Shown here in pieces: positions 11,005-22,039 of a DNA stretch of 64,000 nt. The DNA is taken from NCBI GenBank assembly GCA_949825065.1, contig OX463864.1, positions 17,435,327-17,499,326 of the forward strand. Direction: 5' to 3'. The translations under genes and the position numbers were made by a program. The notes below the pieces were generated by a model that saw nothing but the letters and a program-made list of their open reading frames with translations, made no database searches and was not told the origin of the DNA. Positions within the stretch are counted from its first letter, which is position 1. Each line of letters starts with the position of its first letter. The DNA is from Odontocerum albicorne (taxonomy: Eukaryota > Arthropoda > Insecta > Trichoptera > Odontoceridae).

Positions 11005-11490
11005 TTGAAATGTGATTTCGAGCAGAGTTTTTACTAATATCACACAAGCATGTAAAGAAAACAATTTAATTTGACAGATTGGGTTTGATGTATAATAAAA
11101 TGTCGGGTTTTAAGGTGTTGGAAGGAAATAGAGCTAATGTATTTTTTATGCTGAAAATTGTCTTATCTTACGAGCGGGTGCAGCTAGGACTTGTTGGGTG
11201 CTGATTAGTGGATTTCGTGTGATTAAGTCAGGGGAATTAGAACAAGCAATTAGTACAGTGTGACGGTGGATAAAGATAGTTTTCTTCTTCAGAATATGTA
11301 AACATTCAAATAAATAAATAAAACAAATATTTATGAGGCTTTAACATAATTTAGTACGAGCTTTGGTTGAGAATATGGGTGAAGTTTTAATATAATTTAG
11401 TTCGAACTTTTTGTGCAATGTTTTTTTTTAACATTCAATGAAAACATAAAATATATATTACCCCTGCTGGATTTGTTTTAATATGAATGA
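11005..11490. other. Unassigned AT-rich stretch
   Basis: No gene or repeat identified. Two near-identical phrases (aatttagtacgagcttt / aatttagttcgaacttt) lie about 55 bp apart at 11350-11410. Confidence 0.25.
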
Positions 11491-11491
11491 T

Positions 11492-11580
11492 AACTTCCGT
11501 AGTCTAGTTGATAAAATACTTGACTTCCAACTCAGAATTTACAGGTCCAGTTCCTAGTGGATCCCAAAACAAAATGCGTC
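11492..11580 (+). repeat. tRNA-like SINE head
   Basis: A-box-like cgtagtctagttgataaaat and a B-box-like ggtccagttcctagtgg are about 40 bp apart, in the layout of the SINE-A head. The downstream body is not recognisable. The acceptor stem does not close, so a functional tRNA is unlikely. Confidence 0.45.
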
Positions 11581-11929
11581 ATGGTCTGTTTTTTTTTTGC
11601 TTCAAGCTTTTTCTCATTGGGAGAAATTACCATACACTCGTATATGGTCTTGAGCCCCAAGATGGAATATTTTTTACAACTTAATCTTTTTTAAAACAGG
11701 ATGTTCTTATTCTATATTTTATATGAACCAAGAAAATATATTTTCAGGTCTAAATTTTTTCAGCATATTTCTGTTCAACTGGGAGAGGCAGACAGAAGGG
11801 CGAGTCCCGTAAATCCCCACGACAGGAATAAAAGTATTATATATTATATAGCGAGCCATAAAAAGTGGGAATATACTTTTGACATATATTTTTCACGATA
11901 ATTCTATTTCATTTTACCGCTGAGAGAGA

Positions 11930-12790
11930 TGTGATGGAGGGCAGATGCCTATAGAAATATAGAGGAAGAATTCTATAGTGAATTGTTTGTTGTTTATAGG
12001 GTTTTTGCTGTAATGAGTGGGAACTCTATTTGGCTTAGAAAAACGTTGCACGAAGAAATTACTCAAATTCGGAAAGAGATAAATTGTAAAGGTTGATGGG
12101 TCTGTTATGTGGGCAGTATGTTGAGGTAGTTGAAAGGGGCATTGAAATGAGTGCAACGATAGAAAACAAGGTAAACGGAGCACTCAATGTAATCTACAAC
12201 AATCACGCTAAATCAAAAGGAGCAATAAATGACAATATATAATAGTGTGTCGGTGCCCACCTTGACGTATGGAAGTGAAAGTTAATTTTGGAAGAAGGAT
12301 AAAAGAAAAATTAATGTTGTGGACGAAACCACGCTATACCAAAAGTAGTAAAAATATAATACATAATAATGTGTTGGTCCACATTGACGTACGAGTATGG
12401 AAGTGAAACTTGTCACAAGAAATATTAATTCTATGGAGATGGGTGCACAAAGAAAAAAAATATGGAGTGTCAATGTGTGGAAGAAGGTGGAACAAAGATG
12501 TTCAATTAAAATGACAAGTTGATATAGCGCCGTTTAGAGTGCAAACTCCTTCAAGCGCGTTCTAACTTGAAAAATGAAGGCATGGCTAAAATTAATGTTT
12601 AAAGTCAGGTGAAGAAAATATGCAGAAAATGAACGACTAAACGAGTATAAAACTCAGAAGTGCGTATAAGAGGTAGACCGAGGTAAACATGGCTGGATCA
12701 AATGGACCAGATTTGAAAAGATAGTTGATAAGTATGAAAAGATAAGTATGAATTATAGAAGATTGTGCACGACGATATATGGAAATGTCG
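11930..12790 (+). mobile_element. LINE-1 remnant, C-terminal region and 3' part, with an internal duplication
   Basis: It contains the series diagnostic of LINE-1 3' halves: aacggagcactcaatgtaatctac (12176 on), a ttgacgtatggaagtgaaa block, then gaaaatgaacgactaaacgagtat, and cgaggtaaacatggctggatcaa. The last two correspond to the NDERMTKRV and RGRPRKTWLDQ blocks of the C-terminal protein end. The segment at 12200-12285 is partly repeated at 12320-12405. The second repeat carries the extra 6 bp of a TACGAGTA scar at 12390. A SINE-C-like phrase sits at 12525-12585. Confidence 0.65.
12390..12397. repeat. Transposon excision footprint TACGAGTA (paralogue-supported)
   Basis: Here the LINE reads ttgacgTACGAGTAtggaagtgaaa. 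The local duplicate at 12262-12280 reads ttgacgTAtggaagtgaaa with no insert. Other LINE-1 copies (about 28089, 36114 and 60009) also lack it. The difference is exactly 6 bp: four bases CGAG plus a second TA. That is the scar expected after excision of a TA-duplicating element with CGAG ends. Confidence 0.75.
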
Positions 12791-12875
12791 AGGAGATGAA
12801 AGTTGTAACATATGCTTGTACAATATATAAATGTTTGGAGAACTTTTCTCTTCCGACACGGCCTGATGATAAGTA

Positions 12876-13801
12876 CTACCTTGATCAAAAAGTTTTAGGA
12901 CCGGCCACCGTGTGGCGCTGTCAGTCACCCGATTGGAATTCTTTTTCTTTGTTAGGTTACCACATCTATCATTGACACTTCCCTCCAAATTTCAGCGTCA
13001 TAGCTTGACATTTGTAAAAGTTACGCTGTACTGAGTACATCTACCTTTGTGCGTGTTTTCGATTTTTTACAAGTTTGAAAATGGCATTAACTGTGCATCA
13101 ACGAGTTTGCATTAAATTATGTGTGAAAAGCGGATTTAACGGTCCGCAGACCTTGGAAATGTTGGAGAAGTGTTTTTCGGTGGCACGAACGCTTCAGAAG
13201 TGGTCGTGAGTCGGTCGAGGATGACGAACGCAGTGACAGTCGAAAACCGATGAAAACATCGATAAAATCAAAGAAATATTGGCCGAAAACCGCAAATTAA
13301 CCATCAGAGAGCTGGCAGAGGACTTTAACATCGCTTATGGATCCGCTCAAGACATTTTGGTTAATGATTTGGGCCTCAGGCGTGTCGCTGCAAAACTGGT
13401 GCCGAAAGACCTCAATTTCATGCAAAAAAAGGACCGCGTTGAAATCGCGAAAGACATGATTTCCACGAGTTTTTGACCAAAAACAATACGAATACTATCC
13501 AGCATCCTTCGAATTCACCTGATCTGGCTCCCTGCGATTTTTTCCTGTTCAACCGACTTTAAAAACCGCTTCGCGGAACGCGTTACAGCACCCGAGAGGA
13601 TGTCATGAAAAAATCGAAGACGGCTCTGATGGACATACCGAAAATTGAATACCAGCGATGTTTCTAGGATTGGATCAAGCGCTGGCGTAAGTGCGTTGCA
13701 GTCGATGGGGAGTACTTTGAAGGGGACCATATCGATTTTGATGAATAAACTTGTATTTTCGATTTTATAAATAAAGTCCTAAAACTTTTTGATCAAGGTA
13801 G
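12876..13801 (+). mobile_element. Mariner element with both ends, internally deleted
   Basis: Near-perfect 26-bp inverted ends (CTACCTTGATCAAAAAG... and ...CTTTTTGATCAAGGTAG) are flanked by TA on both sides (12874-12875 and 13802-13803). Total length is 926 bp against about 1.3 kb for a complete mariner. It contains a transposase gene broken by stops, frameshifts and a central deletion at about 13475. A 3'-end copy of the same family lies at 63289-63716 on the minus strand. Confidence 0.92.
13081..13748 (+). pseudogene. Mariner transposase, broken
   Basis: The protein starts MALTVHQRVCIKLCVKSGFN (first helix-turn-helix) and hits a stop at codon 43. It resumes in another frame with ENRKLTIRELAEDFNIAYGS (second helix-turn-helix) and a LVPKDL version of the WVPHEL linker. 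It jumps at about 13475 directly to FLTKNNTN and SPDLAPCDFFLF. The catalytic core around the first two aspartates is deleted. The third aspartate is the D of PCDFF. The C-terminal block RWRKCVAVDGEYFEGDHIDFDE is conserved and ends at a TAA. Two further stops lie after FNRL and RCF. It is a non-functional relic, about half the normal 345-residue length. Confidence 0.9.
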
Positions 13802-13809
13802 TATGTAGT

Positions 13810-14640
13810 CAGACAAACTGTCATACCGCTACAAGCTTACTTGATTTTTTTTAACATACGACAAGTGTTCAAGACGTATCCAATACGCTCAAATCTTTAT
13901 TTTGCAACAAAACTTTGTGAAGATCATTTTTCACATATAGCTTTTCCCAACGGGGCACCCTTCTCGGTTGTTTTTCTTTTTTTTATTACTACGGCCTATT
14001 TAGTCTTGCTTTTTTCTTTACCCGTTTGGCTGCGGGCGGTCGTTGTTTTCAAAATTGAATATTAAAAGATATTTGAGAATTTGTTCGGTCCTCCCCAACC
14101 CCCATATCACCCCCTCCTCGATACCTTGTTCATTTATTTTTGTACATTCCCGTATAATAATCCCATTATTTGTGTACATTCACCTAATTTAATACCTTTT
14201 GCCAAATACCGCCGACCCAGAAAACGATGTTTTTTTTTAAATGGGTTAAATAAACAACAATAGCTTTTAATTAGTTATTTTTTTTATATTGTTTACTTAA
14301 TTAATTCAGATTTATTTTAAATTATATTTATAGGTGCTATATATGATATCATGTGATCTTCTTTTTCTTAGTCATGTTGCTCATGGCTAAACGTCCTATT
14401 TTTTATCCACTTTGCACGGATTTCTCCTGTTACACAAAGAGGATATGCTTCTAGCGTTAACTTATTAATTAGGAAGAATATCAGCCAGGATTCTTCGCAT
14501 ACTGCTAGGCGGTGACGAAAATATATCAACAGTGTCATTCAGTTGGTTCAATGTCTCTATACCACGCTTGACTGAGTGTTTAGCCATGATATTCTTCATT
14601 TAAGTTGATATGTAGAACAGATGGTGATTCATTGCACGGC
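13810..14640. other. Unassigned stretch
   Basis: No gene or known repeat recognised. It is AT-rich, with poly-T runs near 13980 and 14275. Confidence 0.3.
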
Positions 14641-14815
14641 TATATTTATTAGGTCCATATAAACTTAGTGCTTCTAGAATCGCGGGACAGTTAAAGCAAC
14701 CTTGAAAAACTTTTGGATCTGAGTTGATGATGATTCGTCACAACTCCTGATCCTCGGCCATGATTTGATATTGTCTATCCATACTTCCAGTCTCTTCCAG
14801 AATCTCCAAACTGTC

Positions 14816-15362
14816 TTCATCTCGTCGTCGTCGTTGCCGGGCCTCGCAGTCGAGGATCCCCTCGCCACCTCAACGTCAGTCTTGAACCGTTCTCCCACGT
14901 CGATCGTGTGATCTTCTGTGAGAGAACAGCCCGATCCTGGATGCGCAATCCCTTCCGCAAATACCATAGACATATGGATATTTCTGAGCCGCCTGGCCAT
15001 GTTGACGCATGTTCGCAGCGCGCAGACTGTTCTCTCACACGTCTAGCCGCTGAGACGCCATCAGCCCGAGAACATACGGCTCTCCACCCCACACGGTCCC
15101 GAGCCACCTGCTCCCAGTCCTCAGGCGCCCCGCACAAAGTAAATGACTCTCGTAGACTGTCCTTATAGCGCTTCCTTTGCCCACTAACTCTTCGCTTGCC
15201 CACCACTTCCCCGTACAAGACGCGTTTTGGGAGTCTGTGATCGCCCATGCGCATCACATGCCCGGTCCACCGCAATTTCTCATTTACAACCATATCCTCT
15301 ATACATCCTGAAGGATGGGACACATTGTTGCATTTTGTTTTCCATGAGATACGAAGCATTCG
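14816..15362 (-). mobile_element. CR1/L2-like LINE 3' end (SINE-B partner)
   Basis: A 180-codon minus-strand frame (15359-14817) reads into KLRWTGHVMRMGDHRLPKRV, then YGEVVGKRRVSGQ, KRYKDSLRESF and WEQVARDRVGWRA. This is the C-terminal tail after the reverse transcriptase in CR1/L2/Jockey-group LINEs. No RT core is present, so the copy is 5'-truncated. Its last 70 bp (14888-14817) read ttgaggtggcgaggggatcc, then ctcgactgcgaggcccggc, and end in an (acg)n-like tail. That segment is shared with the 3' tails of the SINE-B copies. The strong GC bias of this segment contrasts with its AT-rich surroundings. Confidence 0.8.
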
Positions 15363-15364
15363 AC

Positions 15365-15925
15365 GCTTACACTACTTTTGACGAATTTTGTTGTTAAGTA
15401 GTATGAAATGAATAGCTGCGACGACGGACTTAAGGCCCGACACCACATAAGAAGAAAAATGACTCACATCGCAGTAAATGTTCTTAAAAATAGGTTCAGT
15501 AACAGTCCAGTAAGTTGCTAGTACTTTCACAGAAATTTCCGAATGTGCTAAAATAATGTTTTGATGGCGTAAATAATCGGTCTAGATGTTAGGAGAAATT
15601 CAAGACAAATACTCCTTTAAGGTATGGCAAAGTATAAAATTTTATGTGTCCAAGATGAGCTGGTTGATTGAAAAAAATGCGGTATAGGAGTAAGCTAGCG
15701 GGGTACCATGTTTAACCCCATGTCCACAAAATAATTAAAATGAAAACATTTATTGTTCAAGTGATTCGCTATTTGACATTTACTACCTGCTATCAAACAT
15801 GATAATGAATACAGCGAAGTAATATGAAAACAATTCTAAAGCTAGTTAAAAGTGAATGTCTAATTCAACTACTATTAAACATCGTTTTTCAACGGGTAGG
15901 TCACGAAAATAAAAATAACTTACGT
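15365..15925. other. Unassigned stretch
   Basis: No gene recognised between the LINE end and the 25-bp tandem repeat. Confidence 0.25.
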
Positions 15926-15935
15926 ATACAAAAGG

Positions 15936-16012
15936 AAAATAACACATTTATTAAAAAAAAATAACACATTCATTAAAAAAAATAACACATTCATTAAAAA
16001 ATATAGTCCACA
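15936..16012. repeat. Short A-rich tandem repeat, about 25-bp unit x3
   Basis: The unit aataacacattcattaaaaaa is repeated three times with small length changes. Confidence 0.8.
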
Positions 16013-16389
16013 GTTCAAGTCATTGTTTTATACATTGTTTATTCCAACGGGCGCGGTGTATGCGAAAAAATCAAACAGGTAAGGTGCACGTGTTTGTACA
16101 CATCGAATCTAAATAGCGCTTCATTGCTACCTTCTTCTCGTCGCTACCAAGCAACTAAACAGTTTGGACTTGTCGCTCTTATAAAACAATAGATACCCTT
16201 AACTGACAAGGCTTACCGTCTTTGTGCAAGTAGAATAGTTGAGTGGCCTCGTGTGCATGCATCGATATATTTAGTTTTCGAAATCTATAGACGAAAAGTA
16301 TATCCCATAGACGAAAAGTCCTTTTTATCATGCATCAACAAGATATTTAGTAAACATAATGACGAAACTTAAATAAAATCGTGAATTAT

Positions 16390-16625
16390 AGTGTTTATTT
16401 TTACATTCATAGATCTCGTCAAGCACAATTTACCTGTGTCACTCATACTTTGCACTTCTGACTTTTATATTCGCTTAGTCATTCTTTTATCATTCATTAT
16501 CTTCACATATCCAAACCATCTTAAAGCTCACAACATACATTTAACTGTTATCCTTATTCTGGCATGTCCAAGTTTCACGTCCATACATCAAAGTGGGTAC
16601 CAACACACCCAAGAAAAAATATTAA
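16390..16625 (-). mobile_element. LINE-1 fragment
   Basis: Plus-strand phrases cgcttagtcattcttttatcattcatt and tccaaaccatcttaaagct are the reverse complement of the NDERMTKR and RWFGHVE blocks. The phrase aagtttcacgtccatacatcaaagt reverse-complements the LMYGSETW region. The order is preserved, and the protein is destroyed by stops. Confidence 0.6.
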
Positions 16626-16643
16626 CGAAAAATAAAGATTATC

Positions 16644-17089
16644 TTCGTCTTCATCTTATTTAAGGCCTGTTGGCCTATTATGGTCCTGCATCATTGTTTG
16701 CCTCTTGCGACGTCGACTGCCAGCTGTCTTTCCATCTTTTGGGAGGTCGTCCTGGAGGTCTGCTTGCTTAGGGGATACTGTCCCTGGGCATTCTTACGGC
16801 TCATGGTTTCGCCATTCTGGATACATGTTCGTTCCAGAACCTTCTTCTCTGTCGTCCCCATCTGACAATATCTTCAATTTCGCACGTCCTTCGGATTTCT
16901 GTGTTACGTACTCTATCACGAAGGGTTTTGCCAGCGATACTCCTGATTACCTTCATTTCGCCCTTTCGAAGGAGATTTTTGGTTCTGACAGTGTCGGCTC
17001 TGGACTCTATGCTGTATGTCATTATGGGGCGAACACAGGTCTAGTATATCCTCACCTTGCTTCGGATGTTCATATGCTTGTTTTTCCAG
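16644..17089 (-). mobile_element. LINE-3 3' fragment, copy 1
   Basis: The minus-strand frame 17022-16801 reads VIRSIAGKTLRDRVRNTEIRRTCEIEDIVRWGRQRRRFWNEHVSRM, in short blocks separated by variable residues. This is the C-terminal protein tail of a non-LTR retrotransposon. It is over 85% alike, by eye, to the copy at 57312-57782. Flanking ATAAAGATTATC (16632-16643) and ATAAAGATAATC (17090-17101) form an 11/12 target duplication. The 5' boundary (tggaaaaacaagcat on the minus strand) is the same as in copy 2. Confidence 0.8.
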
Positions 17090-17249
17090 ATAAAGATAAT
17101 CAATTCATTAAATAATACGCAATGATTATATAACTATTGCAATAGCAAAATAATGTCGTGAAAATTGCGAAATATGGTATACAATATTATCTACAATACT
17201 AGAACTAACTAACAAATAGATTATTATAAATATAATGGAATATTGTACA

Positions 17250-17423
17250 CAACTTCAGAAACGCCTAAACGGCTTCAAGAACACAGTCACACCCAAACAG
17301 CTTAAGAACACACAAACAGCTTAAGAACACCCAAACGGCTTCAAGAACACAGATACACCCAAACAGCTTTAAGAACACCCAAACAGTTTCAAGAATACCA
17401 AACAGCTTTAGGAACACCCAAAA
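17250..17423. repeat. Degenerate about 20-bp tandem repeat
   Basis: The motif agaacacccaaacagctt(c)a recurs seven to eight times with substitutions and small insertions such as acagt or agata. It does not read through as protein. Confidence 0.75.
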
Positions 17424-17429
17424 ATCGAA

Positions 17430-18700
17430 TAAATCAGAATTAAATTAAGAAAAATCTACCAGAGAAGAACAAATCACGTCTAGCAACTAGAACAACGCCA
17501 GAGCAGTACTTGAACCGATGCCATAGAAAATCTCAAAACATCTTGGTTGTACCTCTGATCTTTACACATAGATAGGAGAGTGTATCCTTCAAGTTTTCCG
17601 TTTGACGTTGTAAGGTAGTATTTATACATCCTTCGCCTTTCCGCATGGATCCACATATCCTTAAATACACACGTCCTTGAGATGATATAACGCGCAACAT
17701 CCAGTTTTGGACGTCATGTTTTCAAACCCAAAAACTTCGCAACGCCATCCATTAGTCAATGTTCACGGAACGGAGTTACCTCGGTTTTCACGCTATTGAC
17801 TGATTCACGGTGAAAATTTTGTGTTGTATTGCATTACGCTTAAATTATGCAAATTGCTATTTATCATTCACTACGAGTCGTATGAAATATGTTGATACGA
17901 GTTTAGTACTTTATAAAACGGTGTTACATAACCTTTTTGAACCATGGCCCTGATTTGGACATTATTTTTTAAATCGCAACTCAAATAAAGATTAATAATA
18001 AAGCATATATACTCGTTGTTAACAATTAAGTCAATTTCTGCATATTCTAAATACTGATAAGATGTTATGTCGACGCGGCGTTGCTCGGAATGGTTTAAAA
18101 ATGTTTTTTTATATCTAAGGTATATTAATTACACAATGGGGCTTAAGAAAGAGACTTTCGCCCATAATCGGCTAACTTTGGCTTTGTAGAGCGTCGTCAT
18201 ATATTAAGTACGGAAGTCACGGTTTTCGATTTAAGCGAATTTTGCAAAATATCAGTTCTTTTCCTTTTATTATGACGTCTAATGCATTTACCTGAATTCG
18301 CGAAGTTTAAAGTTACGCAAATATACGAGTATATTACCCAAAGCCCTGAAACGCTTACGGGTAGTGATCCAAGTTTCCAAGTTCCTATATATCCATACTG
18401 AATTGGTTCAAATAAATAATATAACATTTATGTATACCTTGCTGTATATATGGTACATACAGTGGATAATTGTTGATAAATTTATTTGATTTTTCTTGTG
18501 AAAAGTTCAACCTTGATGCTAGTATTCAGGTGATAGTCTTTATCAATAACTATCGAATGTTGACTTATCAACTCTGGTTCAATTACTGTTTGATAATTTA
18601 TCACACAATTTGACTAACCCGACAAGAATACTGAGTGAACATATATTTATCATAAGGTGTGTGATTATCTTCAAACTTAAGTTGACATTTATCCCTAATT
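17430..18700. other. Unassigned stretch
   Basis: No gene recognised over about 1.3 kb. A TACGAGTA motif lies at 18324 (AATATACGAGTATATT). Confidence 0.3.
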
Positions 18701-19015
18701 ACTTCATTCCGTCATAACATACTCGTACATTGTCACCTCATTTATTCGTTTGATACTGTTCCGTTTGAGTTTATATATTTTAATTCCCCATTGATTTTTT
18801 TTCTATGGCTAATACGCCATTCGATATCTCTCGTAACTTTTCCATAATCTGAGAAAATACTACCTAATTGGCAGAACTCATAATCTTACCTTAATCTTTC
18901 ATTCCTTACCCATATATCGTGTTTACTTTTCTTCTCACACTTCTCTGTCGTCATGATATTGGATTTTGTAAAAAAAAATCTCAGATCTCTCTTCTTCATC
19001 TCTCATACAATTTAC
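18700..19015 (-). mobile_element. LINE-1 fragment (RT and downstream region)
   Basis: The phrase ttcattccgtcataac...cattgtcacctca reverse-complements the GVTMFDIIRNE block. A second part, gagaaaatactacctaattggcag and cttaatctttcattcc, reverse-complements the segment after YADD (compare 51950-52145). The two parts are out of their usual order or the intervening part is deleted. Many stops are present. Confidence 0.5.
18720..18727. repeat. Transposon excision footprint TACTCGTA (paralogue-supported)
   Basis: Within LINE-1 (minus), cattccgtcataacaTACTCGTAcattgtcacctc has 6 bp more than the empty paralogue at 28507 (cattccgtattctgtcgatattgtcacctc) and its equivalent at 60096-60125. One nearby single-base indel leaves slight ambiguity. 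Confidence 0.6.
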
Positions 19016-19044
19016 TTATCAACCTCTGTAATAATAATAATGAT

Positions 19045-19320
19045 TAAACGACAATTTATACAACGCCGTTTAGAGAGCTTACTCTTCTCAAGGGCGCCCT
19101 AACTCAGGATTCGAACCCTCTATTATTGACGATTTAAACTGTTACGAAATGAATATTCATAACTAAAGTGAAAAGATAGGAAGGTGGGAGTTGTTGCCAT
19201 TAGATTAAGAACTTTCCCGCATCTACATATGTTTAAAGAAATATATTTGGCAAGAAACCCGTTGAAAACTTACCAGGGGAAAATGAACTGCAAAGAAACC
19301 TTTGTGGATCTAGAGTCCAG
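19045..19320. mobile_element. SINE-C copy
   Basis: Starts aatttatacaacgccgtttagag, then ctcaagggcgccctaactcagg with the B-box ggattcgaaccc. Later come gttgttgccattagattaagaac, cccgcatctacatatgtt and ctgcaaagaaacctttgtgg. All family blocks are in order. Confidence 0.75.
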
Positions 19321-19369
19321 TTTATGTGTATTACGTTCGTTTATCTCATCCAAGGCAAAATAGAAGGCC

Positions 19370-19540
19370 GAAGAGGTGTTAGCAGGAGGCAAATCTCCTC
19401 GTTCCGCAATATACGTGATTGGACTGGCATGAAGGACGTTGGAGATCTTTTTCGGGCTGCCGGGGACAAAGATGTCTACTCTCAAGTGATATTCAACGTT
19501 AGGGAGACCTGACATGACACTGGGAAGAAGAAGAAGATCT
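19370..19540 (+). mobile_element. LINE-4 3' fragment
   Basis: Encodes GRRGVSRRQISSFRNIRDWTGM followed by DLFRAAGDKD, in two blocks of the 19324-19512 frame. These correspond to the RRQTSWLRNIRDWTGM / LFRIAQDRE tail of RTE-like elements. It ends gggagacctgacatgacactgg, followed by a (gaa)n-like tail. Related copies lie at 10850-11000 and 24270-24475. Confidence 0.7.
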
Positions 19541-19935
19541 CACAAAAAGCTTCAAGTGCTTCCTTAACCTGCCCACACCACCCATATATCTTAACACTTC
19601 GAGGCAGACAATTTAACTCCACAGCACCAGCAACGGGTATAATTGTAATTCATCATTCTCCGCTAACACTACGATGTCATCAGCATACAATCATCATCAT
19701 ACCATCCCATCATAATACGAGTATGTCACTCATAACACCTCTGTAGTTCCGACTTTTAGCATCCAATTACTCTAAGCCACCTGCAAAATTTCGTTAGACG
19801 TTCTAAGCTGTTCAGACATTCAAACAATCATGATTATTGCATCATTCCAATGTCCCTATACATTTGTAATTGGGCCCATTTCATCTGACAATTAGTTATC
19901 GCAATCACATTAAAATTATGGTCACAGCATCTTCG
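19540..19935 (-). pseudogene. LINE-1 reverse transcriptase remnant with YADD box
   Basis: The minus-strand bases at 19690-19657 read YADDIVVLAE, the catalytic motif of reverse transcriptase. Flanking sequence is mutated. The phrase caagtgcttccttaacctg...ccacccatat at 19548-19590 recurs at 63108-63145. A TACGAGTA scar is present at 19716 just upstream of the catalytic box. Confidence 0.6.
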
Positions 19936-19939
19936 AAAC

Positions 19940-21440
19940 AATTCTCAAGAGAAACAATATCCTTCAAATGATCCTTTTGGCGATGGGGTCGGGGGATGCG
20001 GAGGCGTTTCAATACGGGCATAAAACCGCATGTAAAACTCGAAAGCCCCCCAGAGTAAAAGCGTATATCGCGCCATTAACAACACCTGCCCCAACGATAC
20101 CTCACACCTTCGGCTCACTCCAGGGCAAGTTGTGGGGCAAAAAATCTCAACTAAAACCGACAAATTACCGAGGGGATGTGCAGAGGTGTTTGTTCAACTA
20201 TTTCGGCGAAACGGGGGCGATTTAGATATAAATACATTTATCAAACGTAAACGTTTTACACCTTCGCTGTTGCGGTGTGAAAATTAAGCCGGTTTGTTGT
20301 TTTGTTTGTTGCTCGGACATTTCGGGTGACTTTTTGTATTTGGGATGATTTATCGCTTCTGGGGTGCCGCAAGGTTTGATTTTGGGTCTGAATAATTTAA
20401 AGTGTCAACTTAAGTGGCGATACTTATTTGATATGAATTATGATTTTGGTTTATTTGAATATTTAATAATAAATTACTTTGTCATTCCATTAATTACATT
20501 AATCCCCGCGACACACGTTTTTACCTCCCATCTCGAAGCTCTTTAAATAAATATTAATTAACATTTGGTTTATTGATAGCAACATAGAATGGTAATATTT
20601 ATCGTCAAATAACACATATGTGTATATATCTTAAAAAAGTTAAAATGTTTCCAGTATAGTAAAATATTTCATCTTGAAAAAATACCCTCAAGCGAGTTTC
20701 GTGCCTACTCAAGTGGTTCTACGTCCAAAGGTTTGATTAATTGGATTGGAGACATTATTGTCTACCGACCACGCTCTTTAATATGTCTTGAGTTGTCAAT
20801 GTGACTGTGTTAAATGGTACCATGAGAATAAAGACGAATATAAAATTAAATTCGAAATTATTATACGTGAAAATCTCTTTATCACATTTTTTGCTCATCG
20901 ACTGCCACATGCTCGTCATTGCCCCGCATACATGTAAAGAAATAAACAAATATAGGTTGTTTGATAGGAACATAGTTTATACATACTCGTATATTATGTA
21001 TTCTGAAATTACAGATACGAGTTTATTTAAAGGCAGTGGAAAAGAAAATACATTAGAAGAAGAAGTCATCAAACGGATTTGGCTCATCCCATAACATCCT
21101 TCCAATCGATATGCACCCCCACCAATAGGAGCGCGAGCCCCGTATGAAGACCACAGATGTTTTTTTTTTATTTCGAACGGAACTATCTAGACTTGTCAAA
21201 CATGTTTCATCGGATATGTGTGTGTTCTATTAATCCAAACGAAAATTAATCGACGTATGTTTTATATAATAAATCATTCATACTTGGACGTGCCCAAACC
21301 ATCTCGATGCTCTTTTCTTCGTCTTAAGCACTGCTTCTTTTCACACCCCACCACTCTTGGGAGTTTTCTTTCATATATTACAACATATAATTTGAAATGG
21401 AAAAGTAAATGTGACATAACATATTTGGGTAAATAATAAA
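19940..21440. other. Unassigned stretch
   Basis: No gene recognised. The part at 20080-20290 is relatively GC-rich but matches no repeat I can name. The phrase aataataaattactttgtcattcca (20466 on) recurs near 57290 and, more divergently, at 61060, so a low-copy repeat lies here. TACTCGTA occurs at 20984. Confidence 0.3.
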
Positions 21441-21479
21441 ATATTCGAGCAAGTTGATTTGTTCTGTTATTTGGTAAGT

Positions 21480-21660
21480 ATATTCTCAGATGATGGAAGA
21501 GTTAAGTCAATTATATTCTGAAGGAAGGAAACGTAGAAAGTCAGAGTTATTGTAGAAGTTGTATGGATGTAGAAGAGGCTGAAATATGTGTATCGAGATA
21601 GGTAAGTCTAGTGCTCTGTCTACCTCGACAAGGAAATGGCGTGATGGTATTAATACACTA
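21480..21660 (+). mobile_element. LINE-1 3' end
   Basis: Contains gaaggaaacgtagaaagtcagag, gttgtatggatgtagaagaggc and the 3' signature agtgctctgtctacctcgacaagg + gcgtgatggta. These are the usual end of LINE-1 copies. Confidence 0.7.
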
Positions 21661-22039
21661 TTAATAGGAAAAATATATAAATTTGGGACAAATATTAATT
21701 CGAGCGGACTTTGTTTTGCTCGTCTATAAACAATCTATTTTACCTTCACAGATTTAGGAAACAAATAAAAATAGATTTGTTGTCATTCGCATTCCGAGAA
21801 CACACACGCATCGAAAAATTATCGCCTTCCAAGTAACGAAATACCGGAAGGAGGAAATTTGCTGAAGAGCAGCAGGAAGCTTTGAAACAAAGAAAAATGG
21901 AACGACAACAGCCAAGATAAGGACACTATTCATTTGCCGAATATTTTATATGATCCCGGGCAGAATAAAGGAAAATAGTTTAAATAATCAGGTGAATATA
22001 TTGGAATAATCCAAGAACAACTGCAAAAATGGAGACAAA

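Noticed and set aside
14908..15168. 86-codon plus-strand frame
   Set aside because: Antisense of the CR1/L2-like LINE C-terminus.
16705..17115. 136-codon plus-strand frame
   Set aside because: Antisense of the LINE-3 protein. The equivalent shadow occurs at 57435-57773.
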